Under the pieces are notes generated by a model, which did no database searches, was not told the DNA's origin, and saw only the letters and a program-made list of their open reading frames with translations. The translations under genes and the position numbers were made by a program. Source: an uncultured Clostridia bacterium (GTDB lineage Bacteria > Bacillota > Clostridia > Christensenellales > Borkfalkiaceae). Taken from it: 64,000 bases of DNA. Below, piece by piece: positions 24,861-32,904 of the stretch (the stretch's first letter is position 1; every line of letters starts with the position of its first letter). The DNA lies in NCBI GenBank assembly GCA_947087265.1, contig CAMUBY010000005.1, positions 1-64,000 on the forward strand. The letters are read 5' to 3'.

Positions 24861-27130
24861 TGTTTTTTATTTTTCTTGCGCTCTTCTCTGTACGAGCGTT
24901 CTTCGCGTTCTAACGCTCGGCGTTCTTTTTCTTCCTCACGCTGTTCGCGCTTTAATTCCCTGCGCGCCTTTTTCTCCGCGCGCTTTTCACGCCTTAACTC
25001 CCGGCGCGTTTTGTTTTTATTTTTGCCCTGCGGCGGCTCGGTGTCATCTTCCTTCTTCTCTTTGCGCCGTTTTATTGCCCAAATAATCAGTCTGAAAGGC
25101 GCGGAGATTATCCACCACAAGAGTATCAACAAATGCTTGACAACCCACCAAGCGCCCTTTATCAGCCACACCGCAAGCGTTGCAAACGGTTTTACAAATA
25201 TGCAAAGCAGTATCAGAATGAGCAACACAATGACGATGATTGCGATAATCGCCCAGAGCGGCAAGCCCGGTTTCTTTGCAAGTTCCACGTCAATCGGGTC
25301 AAAAATATTTATCGGTGATTGTACCACCGGAATCACCGTCATGTCGCCGTGATTGTTGTATGTAAGCGTTAAGATTTCAAACCCCAAGAAAACCGCTTCC
25401 TGCACCATTGAAAGCGGGTGCGTTGTATCGTAAGGTCGCCCGTTGTCGGTGTAATCTTCAACGTGCAGTTGCTCGTGCAGGTAGTCTGTTACGGCAAAAC
25501 GGAATAAATATACTTCTTTGCCGTTATCCGTTTCTTCCTTTGCCCAACGTCGGAACTCCGCGACGTCTACCGGGTCAATCTTGTATTTTTCAGAAATCTG
25601 CTCGTCGCTGTACAGGGCGGAAAGGCTTTCCTTCGTTACTTGCTCAATGGGCGCCATGTTGTTAATTTCCCACTCGCCGCCGCTGTCTACGCCGTACAGC
25701 CAATCACGGAATCTATCCCACCCCGAAAGCGTGCTGTCGTAACTGCTTAAATCGAACGTGCCGTTCGTATCAAATTCCAACACGTTTTCGCCGCGCTTGA
25801 CTTCTTTCCCGTCTCCATGCTGCGCAACGGTATCGGTAAACAATGTTTCGTTATATCCCAGCGCGGTAAGGTATTCGTCCGAAGCGACTGCGCCGAACTT
25901 CTCCGCATAGCCTGCAATATATTCAAGCAACGTTTCTTGCGAGATTCGCACTTTACCCGGCTCGTCCACTTGAAACAGCCAATCTATTTGCGTTTCGTTG
26001 CGCTCCCGATAATTGTAATAATAACTTGAATCAAGAAACTTATCGCTATAAAAGTAAGACATAAGTCCATAGCCCCATGCCCAATCTACCGCACGGGAAT
26101 CTTCCCCTGTCTGACGAATTTGCTTTAAGTATCCAAACCCGAATTTGAGTTCGTCTTTCTTTTGTCCGTCCGTCATGCCCGATATGTCTACCCCGATATA
26201 TTTATCGAGCGCGGCTTTTAATTTACTGCTCGAAGTAACGTAAATCGGCTTTGTCTGATACTCGTACCATTTTGCTTTTATCTTCTGCAAAATGCCGAGT
26301 TCCTTCGCGGTCTTGTCGGATAGGTCGTCCTCGTCGATTGAAAAATACACCGTATCTATCTGCCAACGGTGGTTCGCGCCGAGCGACGACGACGGCGTTC
26401 TGTACCGCGTTTGGTTCATTATCTTTTTGCCGTCTTTATAGTGATACAACGGCAAATCGAGCGTTACAAGGTTATCCGCTTTGCACGCAAGCGTGCTTTC
26501 CGCGTCCTCGTCTGCGCCGCAGCCTTTCGCATATCCGCTCCATTCGTATGTAATTGACACGCTGTAATCTGTCGGCGTGTCGTCGCCCTTGAACCATACC
26601 TGCACGCCCGAAACGTCGTAACGGCGCACGCCCCCGAATGCGTATGCGTACCACTTCGCCTGTTCCAACATTTCTTTGGTCGCGGTAAGTTTGAACTTGT
26701 AGAACCTGTGATTATCCGTATTGTTAATGAATTTCAGATAGTTCACGGTGTAATCTATCGGATTCCCTTCCGCGTCGTAGTCCGACGCCATGAGTACGCT
26801 GTTCGCAACCGGCTCCGTTCGCAGGGGCTTTTCTGTCGGGTTGTAAACGTAGAAATATATCTGATAATGTTCTTTCAGAATGGCGCGGTCGGAATAACAG
26901 TACTCCATGAAGTTAATAAGTTGCACGTCGCCGAGCGGATTCTTCGGATATTTCAGAATGTCAAAATCTTTCAAGTCGTCCGTTACCGTCGTTTCCTCTA
27001 TGCTTTTCTGATTTTCCGCAGCAGAAACGGGCGTGATTGCTGCTCCCGTCGTAAATAACGACGAGAGCAACAACAGCACACCCGTTATAAATGCGATAAT
27101 CTGAACCCGAAACCCCGCTCTGATTTTCAT
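24791..27130 (-). CDS. Large exported membrane-anchored phage protein (candidate minor coat/adsorption protein)
   Basis: 779 residues. Signal peptide (cleavage near VSA-AEN, about 38), a large aromatic-rich extracellular part (about 40-615), then a hydrophobic stretch with one clear transmembrane helix (IIAIIVIVLLILILLCIFV, about 625-645) and a second Trp-rich one (about 650-680). A strongly basic and acidic Arg/Glu coiled coil occupies 690-779 in the cytosol. It sits two genes upstream of zot. In inoviruses the gene near zot with this topology is usually the adsorption or pIV/pIII-like protein. No sequence family recognised. Confidence 0.68.
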   Translation of the reverse strand: MKIRAGFRVQIIAFITGVLLLLSSLFTTGAAITPVSAAENQKSIEETTVTDDLKDFDILKYPKNPLGDVQLINFMEYCYSDRAILKEHYQIYFYVYNPTEKPLRTEPVANSVLMASDYDAEGNPIDYTVNYLKFINNTDNHRFYKFKLTATKEMLEQAKWYAYAFGGVRRYDVSGVQVWFKGDDTPTDYSVSITYEWSGYAKGCGADEDAESTLACKADNLVTLDLPLYHYKDGKKIMNQTRYRTPSSSLGANHRWQIDTVYFSIDEDDLSDKTAKELGILQKIKAKWYEYQTKPIYVTSSSKLKAALDKYIGVDISGMTDGQKKDELKFGFGYLKQIRQTGEDSRAVDWAWGYGLMSYFYSDKFLDSSYYYNYRERNETQIDWLFQVDEPGKVRISQETLLEYIAGYAEKFGAVASDEYLTALGYNETLFTDTVAQHGDGKEVKRGENVLEFDTNGTFDLSSYDSTLSGWDRFRDWLYGVDSGGEWEINNMAPIEQVTKESLSALYSDEQISEKYKIDPVDVAEFRRWAKEETDNGKEVYLFRFAVTDYLHEQLHVEDYTDNGRPYDTTHPLSMVQEAVFLGFEILTLTYNNHGDMTVIPVVQSPINIFDPIDVELAKKPGLPLWAIIAIIVIVLLILILLCIFVKPFATLAVWLIKGAWWVVKHLLILLWWIISAPFRLIIWAIKRRKEKKEDDTEPPQGKNKNKTRRELRREKRAEKKARRELKREQREEEKERRALEREERSYREERKKNKKQKEQDHVRKQEKNSKKDVHEGRK

Positions 27131-27141
27131 TTCCTGCCGCC

Positions 27142-28290
27142 TTAAAGGATAATATTATCGTCCGAATCGGAAGTCATATCCGAAGCCAACGAATAAAAGT
27201 CTACGTAATAACGGTATTTCTTTTCGCCGCCGTATTTCCAATTCGTCGTAATCTCTACCACGAAATCACCGTCGGAATATGCACCACTATCCGCCGAATT
27301 GTTTTCAATGCACTCATAAAATTTACTCGTCCACTGTCCGTCACCTGAATTTCCCGTAATACTCATACGGAAAGACGAATCAGTTTTCCAATTTACATTC
27401 GCGCCGCCGTTAATTTCGGAAATTCCGTCCGTACCTGTATGATTGTAAATAGCGCCCGTGCCCTGTCCACTGCTGTTTGACATCCAAAAATATGATTTAA
27501 CTTCCGAGCATACCCCTGCCGCAATAAAACTATTTGCAAGGCGTTCAGTCGGCGTTACCGTGAATTTTGCAGATTGCAACTCGTTTCTCACCGTGCCACT
27601 CGTTTTGTCGGCAACAAATTTAGACAACCAATAGTTAAACTCCAAGTTTGACGGCACTCTGTACAGTCTATACATGCTCGGGTCGTTATCGTATGTAGTT
27701 ACGGTAATATTCTTAAACGTATCGCTATCATTTACCTTAAAAGCAACGTAATCGTAATACCGATATGCGCAGTCAAACGTAAATGTCTTTGACACGTCTT
27801 TATTAAGCACAGAAGTGCACGTTGCGGTAACCTGTCGGGTAAAACCGTTTTCGCCGCAGGTGAACGTTGCGCTTGTGCCGTCCACCGTCATGGTGAGCCC
27901 GGCGTTCGCGTCCGACAAACTCCACGTTACGCGCTGTATCACCGTAGGCGACGTGCCCGATGAAGTCAGCACCGTTACGTTTATCGTGCAGGAGCTCGCG
28001 TTTTCCGTATTCGCGTATGTAACCGCCACGCCGTTTCGTACGGCTTGCGCCGTTACGTCATCGTCGGAAACGCACGACGCTTTTATGCCCGAAACGCTGT
28101 AATCTTCTTCCGTACCGTCGCCGTTCCCGTCGTCCGGTTTCTTGTCGCCCTCGTCGGGCGTTTTGTCCGTTTGCAACTGCTTCACCCACTCCGAAGGCTT
28201 GTACTTATCCGGTGCCCACAACTGCAAGCCGCCGAGCGTTGCCCCGGCAAGCACGATTACCGCCATAAACACTGCAAAAAATTTCTTCAT
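27142..28290 (-). CDS. Exported phage protein with Ig-like domains
   Basis: 382 residues. Signal or anchor segment (FFAVFMAVIVLAGATLGGL), an acidic Pro/Asp/Gly linker (about 40-62), and a beta-rich body. One Ig-like part (about 65-175) has paired Cys and tryptophan (VTWSLSDANAGL). A second half (about 180-382) is rich in Tyr, Asn and Ser. Located just upstream of the 779-residue gene (gap 11), so probably part of the virion or host-adsorption set. Function unproven. Confidence 0.6.
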   Translation of the reverse strand: MKKFFAVFMAVIVLAGATLGGLQLWAPDKYKPSEWVKQLQTDKTPDEGDKKPDDGNGDGTEEDYSVSGIKASCVSDDDVTAQAVRNGVAVTYANTENASSCTINVTVLTSSGTSPTVIQRVTWSLSDANAGLTMTVDGTSATFTCGENGFTRQVTATCTSVLNKDVSKTFTFDCAYRYYDYVAFKVNDSDTFKNITVTTYDNDPSMYRLYRVPSNLEFNYWLSKFVADKTSGTVRNELQSAKFTVTPTERLANSFIAAGVCSEVKSYFWMSNSSGQGTGAIYNHTGTDGISEINGGANVNWKTDSSFRMSITGNSGDGQWTSKFYECIENNSADSGAYSDGDFVVEITTNWKYGGEKKYRYYVDFYSLASDMTSDSDDNIIL

Positions 28291-28341
28291 ATCTAACTCC
28301 TTCTTATCGGGTTTTCCCCGTTTATTCCGTCCTTCCCTTGC

Positions 28342-28587
28342 TTATGCTCGCGCCGATGCACGCACACGGCGTTGCGCTTTCGGGCTTATCGGCGAATTCC
28401 AACTCGCGGGCGGTTCTTTGTATGAAAAGTAAACATACCGCCGCTCATGCTGTATACGGTTTTCGCCTGCCCTCATCAGAGCAAGCGAGCCGTATAACGT
28501 ATCGTATCTGAAAAATTGAAAACCGACCGGGAGCGTTGCAACCTCTTCCGGCGTCATTTCATATATCAAAGTGCTTACCGTTTTCAT
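28342..28587 (-). CDS. Small phage hypothetical protein
   Basis: 81 residues, soluble; contains FQFFRYDTLYGSLALM and RRYVYFSYKEPPASWN. Starts 16 bases after the previous stop with an AGGAGA-type ribosome binding site. Family not recognised. Confidence 0.5.
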   Translation of the reverse strand: MKTVSTLIYEMTPEEVATLPVGFQFFRYDTLYGSLALMRAGENRIQHERRYVYFSYKEPPASWNSPISPKAQRRVRASARA

Positions 28588-28603
28588 GCGTCTGCTCTCC
28601 TGC

Positions 28604-28825
28604 CTATGCGCTCAGTTTTCGAGCCGTAAACCCCGATAGGGAAACAATGTTTTCTAAACCGTTTGCGTAATATCCGCCATAGCCGTCTGATAAAATTTCC
28701 GTACTCAGCCACTTGCCGAGGATTCTGATTTCGATTCTGTCGCCGTGATAAAGTTCCGTTTCTTCATCAAGCGCGTATCTTCCACTTTCGGTTAGATATA
28801 ATTTTTTTGCTTCGTTCTTTTTCAT
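28604..28825 (-). CDS. Small phage hypothetical protein
   Basis: 73 residues from ATG 28825, chosen because it overlaps the upstream stop as ATGA and has GAGAGAG upstream; an earlier in-frame start at 28870 would overlap by 49 bases. Beta-rich with two possible strands (YALDEETELYHGDRIEIRI). Function unknown. Confidence 0.55.
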   Translation of the reverse strand: MKKNEAKKLYLTESGRYALDEETELYHGDRIEIRILGKWLSTEILSDGYGGYYANGLENIVSLSGFTARKLSA

Positions 28826-29025
28826 GCGTTCTCTCTCCCACCATGCTGTTCGATGACGCGGAGCGGACAAGTTTTATGCCGTTTCTGCGTGGTATCGTCC
28901 TCACCGTCATTGATAAGTTCACCCGTGCAGTTGCACCAAATATTCGGAAAGTCAGAACTGTCGTCGGTAAATTTACAATCTAAACAACTTCTCGGCATAT
29001 CCTTTTGATTAAGAAAAATTTCCAT
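28822..29025 (-). CDS. Small cysteine-rich phage protein
   Basis: 67 residues with CLDC, WCNC and a later Cys pair, suggesting a small zinc site. Acidic. ATGA-coupled to the next gene. Function unknown. Confidence 0.58.
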   Translation of the reverse strand: MEIFLNQKDMPRSCLDCKFTDDSSDFPNIWCNCTGELINDGEDDTTQKRHKTCPLRVIEQHGGRENA

Positions 29026-29037
29026 ACTTCCGCCCCC

Positions 29038-29232
29038 TCACGCCAATATTTCGGCGGCAAGTTCGTAAGCCTTCTGCGCCGCAGGTATCGTGGTGGTTGA
29101 CTTAATCATCGATACTACCGACTCCGCAAGTTCCACAGCCTGCGCCTGTTGCAAGCGCATTTGCGTTCTGAGCGACACCAGCTCGTTTTCAAGTCCGCGC
29201 ACTTCTGCGCTTTTCGTTTCCTCGTTTTTCAT
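29038..29232 (-). CDS. Small helical phage protein
   Basis: 64 residues, predicted coiled coil (LENELVSLRTQMRLQQAQAV). Preceded by the recurring leader AATCAGGAGAAAGAAAC. Function unknown. Confidence 0.5.
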   Translation of the reverse strand: MKNEETKSAEVRGLENELVSLRTQMRLQQAQAVELAESVVSMIKSTTTIPAAQKAYELAAEILA

Positions 29233-29257
29233 AGTTTCTTTCTCCTGATTATTTGAT

Positions 29258-29434
29258 TTATAAAGTTTCTAACATCGCTATAATTTGACGCTTCTCATTT
29301 TCGTATTGCTCAATTAGTTCTTCGTATTGTGCGACTGTGCCTTCGTTTGAGGTTTCCTCTATGTATGCCTCATATCTTGATATGAGTTCACACACGCCAA
29401 CCCAAGCCAATTCGTAAAGTCTTTTTTCGTCCAT
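29258..29434 (-). CDS. Small helical phage protein
   Basis: 58 residues, acidic and helical (ELISRYEAYIEET, YEELIEQYENEKRQ). Preceded by AATCAGGAGAAAGACATT. The same ribosome-site leader occurs before its two neighbours. Function unknown. Confidence 0.5.
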   Translation of the reverse strand: MDEKRLYELAWVGVCELISRYEAYIEETSNEGTVAQYEELIEQYENEKRQIIAMLETL

Positions 29435-29465
29435 AATGTCTTTCTCCTGATTTATTTATTCCCTG

Positions 29466-29723
29466 TTATTCTTCCGATTCTCGGAAACTTCTCACCATGC
29501 CGCAAAATACACCGTGATAAAATTTGATGAAGTCGGAAATTTTATACAAAATTTCTTCGGCAATATAACCGAAATCAGTTTCAAGGTTTACGTTTTGCGG
29601 AAAGTAAATAACTCCGTCAATCGCTCCACCGTTTTCGTATTCCAAACGATAGCATTCGTTATCGCTCGGCGAAGGGTTCCTTTCGGCACCTTTGGCATAC
29701 CAATGCAAATAAAATTTTTCCAT
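29466..29723 (-). CDS. Small phage hypothetical protein
   Basis: 85 residues, acidic and aromatic-rich, with YFPQNVNLETDFGYIAEEILYK. Ribosome site in the shared leader AATCAGGAGAAAAACT. First of a run of small genes. Function unknown. Confidence 0.5.
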   Translation of the reverse strand: MEKFYLHWYAKGAERNPSPSDNECYRLEYENGGAIDGVIYFPQNVNLETDFGYIAEEILYKISDFIKFYHGVFCGMVRSFRESEE

Positions 29724-29786
29724 AGTTTTTCTCCTGATTTATTTTTTCCCTTCCGGGTTTGTTACCTTGCTCTCCCTTCGCTCCCC

Positions 29787-29807
29787 GAAGCAATTGTCAA
29801 TCGCTTC
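29787..29807. promoter_or_regulatory. 21-base near-perfect palindrome, candidate operator
   Basis: GAAGCAATTG-T-CAATCGCTTC (one mismatch), in the gap before the run of small genes. Minus-strand TTGACA lies at its centre but no clear -10 follows, so it could be an operator with a weak promoter. Confidence 0.45.
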
Positions 29808-29892
29808 AAGGAGTTTATCAGGAGAAGAATGCCGAATGCGGAATCGAACCGCGCGCGGCGAGGTTTATTCCGCGCTTCCTTTGTCGGCGTGT

Positions 29893-30549
29893 TTAACAAC
29901 TTTCCGCATAGCACCACGACTGCGGCGCTTTTGTTATGCGGTAAAAATCTTTTAACTTAGAACAATGTGCCAAGTCGCAAGGGGTATTTTGTGGAATATC
30001 AAAGAGTGTCTGACAATCCCACTCTTCAATGTCTTTCATCTCTCGCTCTGTGCCGCAAATTACGTAGTCACCGTCAAAGCGCAGTGGTTTGTAGAACTTG
30101 CTCAGCTCGCGCGGCTTCTCGTAGATTTTAAGGTCGGATATGTGCCATAGATAGGCGTTTTTGCCGTTTAAGTAATCATTTATTTCACCAATTGACAAGC
30201 AAGTTTTCGCAAGTTTATCGGGCGATATATACTTGTTTCTGTAAGGTGTTTCTGCGTATGTGGATAATCGCCCCTGATATTTATTTATCCTAACGCAGAC
30301 GAACTCGCCGATTACTTTGCCGTTTAATGCGTGGGATTGTCTTGCGTATCGATAGTTGGCAAGTTTAATCTCTCGGCTCATATTGCCGTGCGGAAAATTC
30401 TCATAAAGTAACCTGCCGCCTGAACAGTAGATATAGCACTTAAACGGCGTTTCCAACTTCGGGCGCGTCTTGCGTACCTCTATCGTCTTTTTGCCGTTTG
30501 CTATTAGTTCGCACCATTGCGGTTGTATGCTCATTAAAATTGCTTTCAT
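29893..30549 (-). CDS. ASCH-domain protein
   Basis: 218 residues. The N-terminus (ILMSIQPQWCELIANGKKTIEVRK) is the hallmark of ASCH/PUA-like domains, which are thought to bind RNA or modified nucleotides. Such proteins are common in phage genomes. The rest (GKVIGEFVCVRI, HISDLKIYEKPRELSKFY) continues the family pattern. Likely regulatory or nucleic-acid binding; role in this phage unknown. Confidence 0.75.
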   Translation of the reverse strand: MKAILMSIQPQWCELIANGKKTIEVRKTRPKLETPFKCYIYCSGGRLLYENFPHGNMSREIKLANYRYARQSHALNGKVIGEFVCVRINKYQGRLSTYAETPYRNKYISPDKLAKTCLSIGEINDYLNGKNAYLWHISDLKIYEKPRELSKFYKPLRFDGDYVICGTEREMKDIEEWDCQTLFDIPQNTPCDLAHCSKLKDFYRITKAPQSWCYAESC

Positions 30550-30589
30550 CTATTTCCTATATTCCGCGCGCCTTTGTCGGCGTGTTGAT

Positions 30590-30814
30590 TTATTTCTTTA
30601 TCGCAAATTCCCCGTCGTCGGCTTCGCTCAGAATTTTCACTTGCCATGCCGTTTTACCAACAGCATTTTGCTCCGATACTCTCGGGAGTCGTTCTCGCCG
30701 CATATAATTCACAAATGCCCGATGACTTAAAAATCTTCCGATTGCAAGCCACCCGACTATGATAACAACGTGTGTACACACGATAGTCAATAAAATTACC
30801 GCCCAAATTGGCAT
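30590..30814 (-). CDS. Small single-span membrane protein, paralogue of 31891
   Basis: 74 residues: one transmembrane helix (about 3-27; WAVILLTIVCTHVVIIVGWLA) then a basic tail. Shares the start MPIWA.ILLT and later GWLA with the 60-residue protein at 31891. AAAAGGAGCGATT precedes the ATG. Possible coat or assembly protein; no classical major-coat signal peptide. Confidence 0.6.
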   Translation of the reverse strand: MPIWAVILLTIVCTHVVIIVGWLAIGRFLSHRAFVNYMRRERLPRVSEQNAVGKTAWQVKILSEADDGEFAIKK

Positions 30815-30874
30815 AATCGCTCCTTTTGCCCCCTTCGCAGGGGGCGTTTATTTTTCCTTCCTTTTATTTTTCGA

Positions 30875-30903
30875 TTGACTTTTCCTTCTCATTTTTGTAA
30901 AAT
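30875..30903 (+). promoter_or_regulatory. Promoter for 30976 gene
   Basis: TTGACT (30875-30880), 17-base spacer, TAAAAT (30898-30903). The same boxes and spacing recur at 31521. Confidence 0.68.
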
Positions 30904-30975
30904 GGAATTCAGGAGAAAATTACAAAGTTTCCTTGCCACTTTTCAAAAAGCAAAATTCATGAAGGAGGAAAAGCA

Positions 30976-31218
30976 ATGAGTTTATTTAAGGCTATTAGGA
31001 ATTACGCTTTGCGTTCTGCCAACAACGCGGTTCACCATAATGCTGAAAAGCAAGCACAAAAAGAAGCGTATTCCCAGACCGGTAAAGTACTTGCAAATGC
31101 AAAACGCCATGGTCGTCGTGTCAACGGCTCTGCAATTTATCATAAAAAGTACAATGCCGCCATGAAAAAAGCCGATGAAAAGTATGGTTTGAGAAACAAG
31201 TTTATAGACGATTTGTAA
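30976..31218 (+). CDS. Small basic phage protein
   Basis: 80 residues, highly basic, Ala/Asn-rich, helical (KQAQKEAYSQTGKVLANAKRHGRR). Strong GAAGGAGG ribosome site. No membrane segment. Function unknown; a DNA-binding role is possible from charge. A terminator-like GTCCTCTC/GAGAGGAC hairpin follows at about 31232-31256. Confidence 0.6.
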   Translation: MSLFKAIRNYALRSANNAVHHNAEKQAQKEAYSQTGKVLANAKRHGRRVNGSAIYHKKYNAAMKKADEKYGLRNKFIDDL

Positions 31219-31259
31219 TACTTTCATCGCGCCGTCCTCTCGTCTGAGAGGACGGTTTT

Positions 31260-31466
31260 TTATTTCGGTATCAAAAGACTTAAAACTTTTTCATACGATT
31301 CAACAACTTGAATTCCGATTCGGATTCTGCCTTTATAGTCACGTTCCATTTGAACAAAGACTTTATCTTCAATTTCCGTTACCGAAATAATTTCCGACTT
31401 TGCGATTATTTTTCGGTATCTATCTCCGTTTACTCCTACTTGTGTTAGTTCTATAAATCCTTTCAT
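31260..31466 (-). CDS. Small phage hypothetical protein
   Basis: 68 residues, beta-rich (SEIISVTEIEDKVFVQMER). AGGAGG-type ribosome site. Convergent with the 30976 gene. Function unknown. Confidence 0.52.
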   Translation of the reverse strand: MKGFIELTQVGVNGDRYRKIIAKSEIISVTEIEDKVFVQMERDYKGRIRIGIQVVESYEKVLSLLIPK

Positions 31467-31520
31467 ATTTTTTCCTCCTTTTGCATAGTCTTTAATTTAG
31501 GCGCGGCTTTGCCTTTTTCA

Positions 31521-31549
31521 TTGACTGTTTCTCTTATTTATGGTAAAAT
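31521..31549 (+). promoter_or_regulatory. Promoter for 31590 gene
   Basis: TTGACT (31521-31526), 17-base spacer, TAAAAT (31544-31549). Confidence 0.68.
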
Positions 31550-31589
31550 TTAACTGCTATGAAAATTTTTACAAAGGAGGAAAAGTCAA

Positions 31590-31886
31590 ATGAATGCTGT
31601 TAAATTAAGTGCCAAAGCAATAGCCGTTTTGGTCGAATTTATATTTCTTCTTGCGTTCTTTTTCTTCTACCTTATTGTGCTTTTAATTTTGCAACCCATA
31701 TATTCCGCCATAGACAATACGCGTTATTATGAAAAAAACAAAAATATCCCAAATTCTTTTTCCCATGACAAAGAGCGCAGACAACTTAAAGATGAAAAAA
31801 TAGAGCAAGACTATATTCGCAAAAAAACATTACTTGACCGTTTAGCGAATTATTGGATAAAGCCATTCCAATGGGTTATGAATTAG
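31590..31886 (+). CDS. Small membrane protein
   Basis: 98 residues; one long transmembrane helix (about 8-38; VLVEFIFLLAFFFFYLIVLLIL) followed by a charged cytosolic part. AAAGGAGG ribosome site. Together with the MPIWA proteins it is one of the few candidates for a small virion membrane protein. Family not recognised. Confidence 0.6.
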   Translation: MNAVKLSAKAIAVLVEFIFLLAFFFFYLIVLLILQPIYSAIDNTRYYEKNKNIPNSFSHDKERRQLKDEKIEQDYIRKKTLLDRLANYWIKPFQWVMN

Positions 31887-31890
31887 TTTT

Positions 31891-32073
31891 TTATTTCGTT
31901 TCGTTTTCATCTTTTTCGTCGCTTCTTTCTTTTTTCTGCGTTTCCCTCTCTTGCTTGATATAAGACCAAAATTCCCGACGGCTGAAAAAGATTCCGAATG
32001 CGGCAAGCCAACCGACCGTGCTGCCAATATACGCACAAAAAAAAGTTAAAAGTATAATTGCCCAGATTGGCAT
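31891..32073 (-). CDS. Small single-span membrane protein, paralogue of 30590
   Basis: 60 residues: transmembrane helix (about 3-28) and a basic/acidic tail (KKERSDEKDENETK). First gene after the repressible leftward promoter at 32222-32250, with AAAGGAGCGATT before ATG. An alternative overlapping frame (31907-32155) is judged a shadow. Confidence 0.62.
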   Translation of the reverse strand: MPIWAIILLTFFCAYIGSTVGWLAAFGIFFSRREFWSYIKQERETQKKERSDEKDENETK

Positions 32074-32082
32074 AATCGCTCC

Positions 32083-32189
32083 TTTGAGGGGCGGTTTTTT
32101 GTTTTACGGAATTTATCACCCCGTTAAATGCCCCAAATTTCCTCTGTAAAGCCAAACTCCCCTTTCCCGAGTTCTAACTCATACGGGGT
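32083..32189. repeat. Leader duplication, copy 1
   Basis: About 107 bases, close to 32689-32794. It forms the untranslated leader between the leftward promoter and the gene at 31891, including its ribosome site. Confidence 0.85.
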
Positions 32190-32199
32190 TGTTTTGTTT

Positions 32200-32250
32200 A
32201 GAACTATCGTTCTTTTTTTGCATTATAGCAAAACGATAGTTCTATGTCAA
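32200..32250 (-). promoter_or_regulatory. Leftward promoter with operator pair 1
   Basis: Minus strand TTGACA (complement 32245-32250), 17-base spacer, TATAAT (complement 32222-32227). AGAACTATCGTT lies in the spacer (complement of 32232-32243), and its inverted partner AGAACTATCGTTCT is downstream of the -10 (32200-32213). Sites for the adjacent XRE repressor, which is transcribed divergently. The GAAC-N4-GTTC look also resembles a Firmicutes LexA box. Confidence 0.85.
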
Positions 32251-32283
32251 CAAAAATAAGAAAAAAAGTTCTAAAATAAATTC

Positions 32284-32649
32284 ATGAATTTTGGGACAAT
32301 ATTAAAAAATTTAATGGACGAGCACAAACTCACGCAAAGCGGTTTAGCAGTTGCTATCGGATACACGCAACGTGCTATCTCAAAATGGGTCAACGAACAA
32401 GCAGAGCCTACGGAAACCGCGATAAAAAAGATAGCCGATTATTTCGGTGTTTCAACCGACTACTTGTTGGGGAGAACAGAAGACGACTTCGGCAGTATGG
32501 TTACACCGAGCCACTCCTCTACCGCACCTGCGCTCACCGCAAAGGAACAGGAGATTCTTCGTCTTTATAACGCTTTAAACCCCTCCGGAAAGGAACTCAT
32601 CGAACAAACTTTGAAAACGCTTTCCGATACCGCTCTTAAAAATCTTTGA
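32284..32649 (+). CDS. XRE-family repressor 1
   Basis: 121 residues: helix-turn-helix domain (LTQSGLAVAIGYTQRAISKWVN, about 17-38) then a short C-terminal helix pair (TAKEQEILRLYNALNPSGKELI). No protease motif, so it is Cro/CI-like without autocleavage. Divergent from the leftward promoter it probably controls. Closely related in plan to the gene at 32905. Confidence 0.88.
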   Translation: MNFGTILKNLMDEHKLTQSGLAVAIGYTQRAISKWVNEQAEPTETAIKKIADYFGVSTDYLLGRTEDDFGSMVTPSHSSTAPALTAKEQEILRLYNALNPSGKELIEQTLKTLSDTALKNL

Positions 32650-32688
32650 TTTTCTAAGGCTACATATCCTTTCATCGTTAATCGCTCC

Positions 32689-32794
32689 TTTGAGGGGCGA
32701 TTTTTTGTTTTGCGGAATTTATCCCCCCGTTAAATGCCCCAAATTTCCTCTGTAAAGCCAAACTCCCCTTTCCCAAGTTCTAACTCATACGGGG
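32689..32794. repeat. Leader duplication, copy 2
   Basis: Second copy of the roughly 107-base leader. No gene now follows its leftward promoter except a 36-codon frame antisense to repressor 1. Confidence 0.85.
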
Positions 32795-32814
32795 GTATTT
32801 ATAAATTAGCAAAT

Positions 32815-32858
32815 GCTAATTTCAAGCGTATTATAACTTATCATTTGCTAATTGTCAA
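32815..32858 (-). promoter_or_regulatory. Leftward promoter with operator pair 2
   Basis: Minus strand TTGACA (complement 32853-32858), 17-base spacer, TATAAT (complement 32830-32835). ATTAGCAAATG lies in the spacer and a full TTAGCA-AA-TGCTAA palindrome lies past the -10 around 32815. Same design as operator pair 1 but a different sequence. Confidence 0.85.
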
Positions 32859-32904
32859 GAAAAAAATTAACATTTGTGATATTTTTATTTTCGGAGATAA
32901 AAAT

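Noticed and set aside
29825..29892. tRNA-like sequence with GGTTCGATTCC arm
   Set aside because: No anticodon arm and weak acceptor pairing; part of the post-stop repeat instead.
31907..32155. An 82-residue frame overlapping the MPIWA gene
   Set aside because: Arises in the duplicated leader; copy 2 stops after 27 codons and substitutions change its residues.
32641..32700. A 36-codon gene after leftward promoter 2
   Set aside because: It has a ribosome site from the duplicated leader but runs antisense into repressor 1 and is probably a relic.
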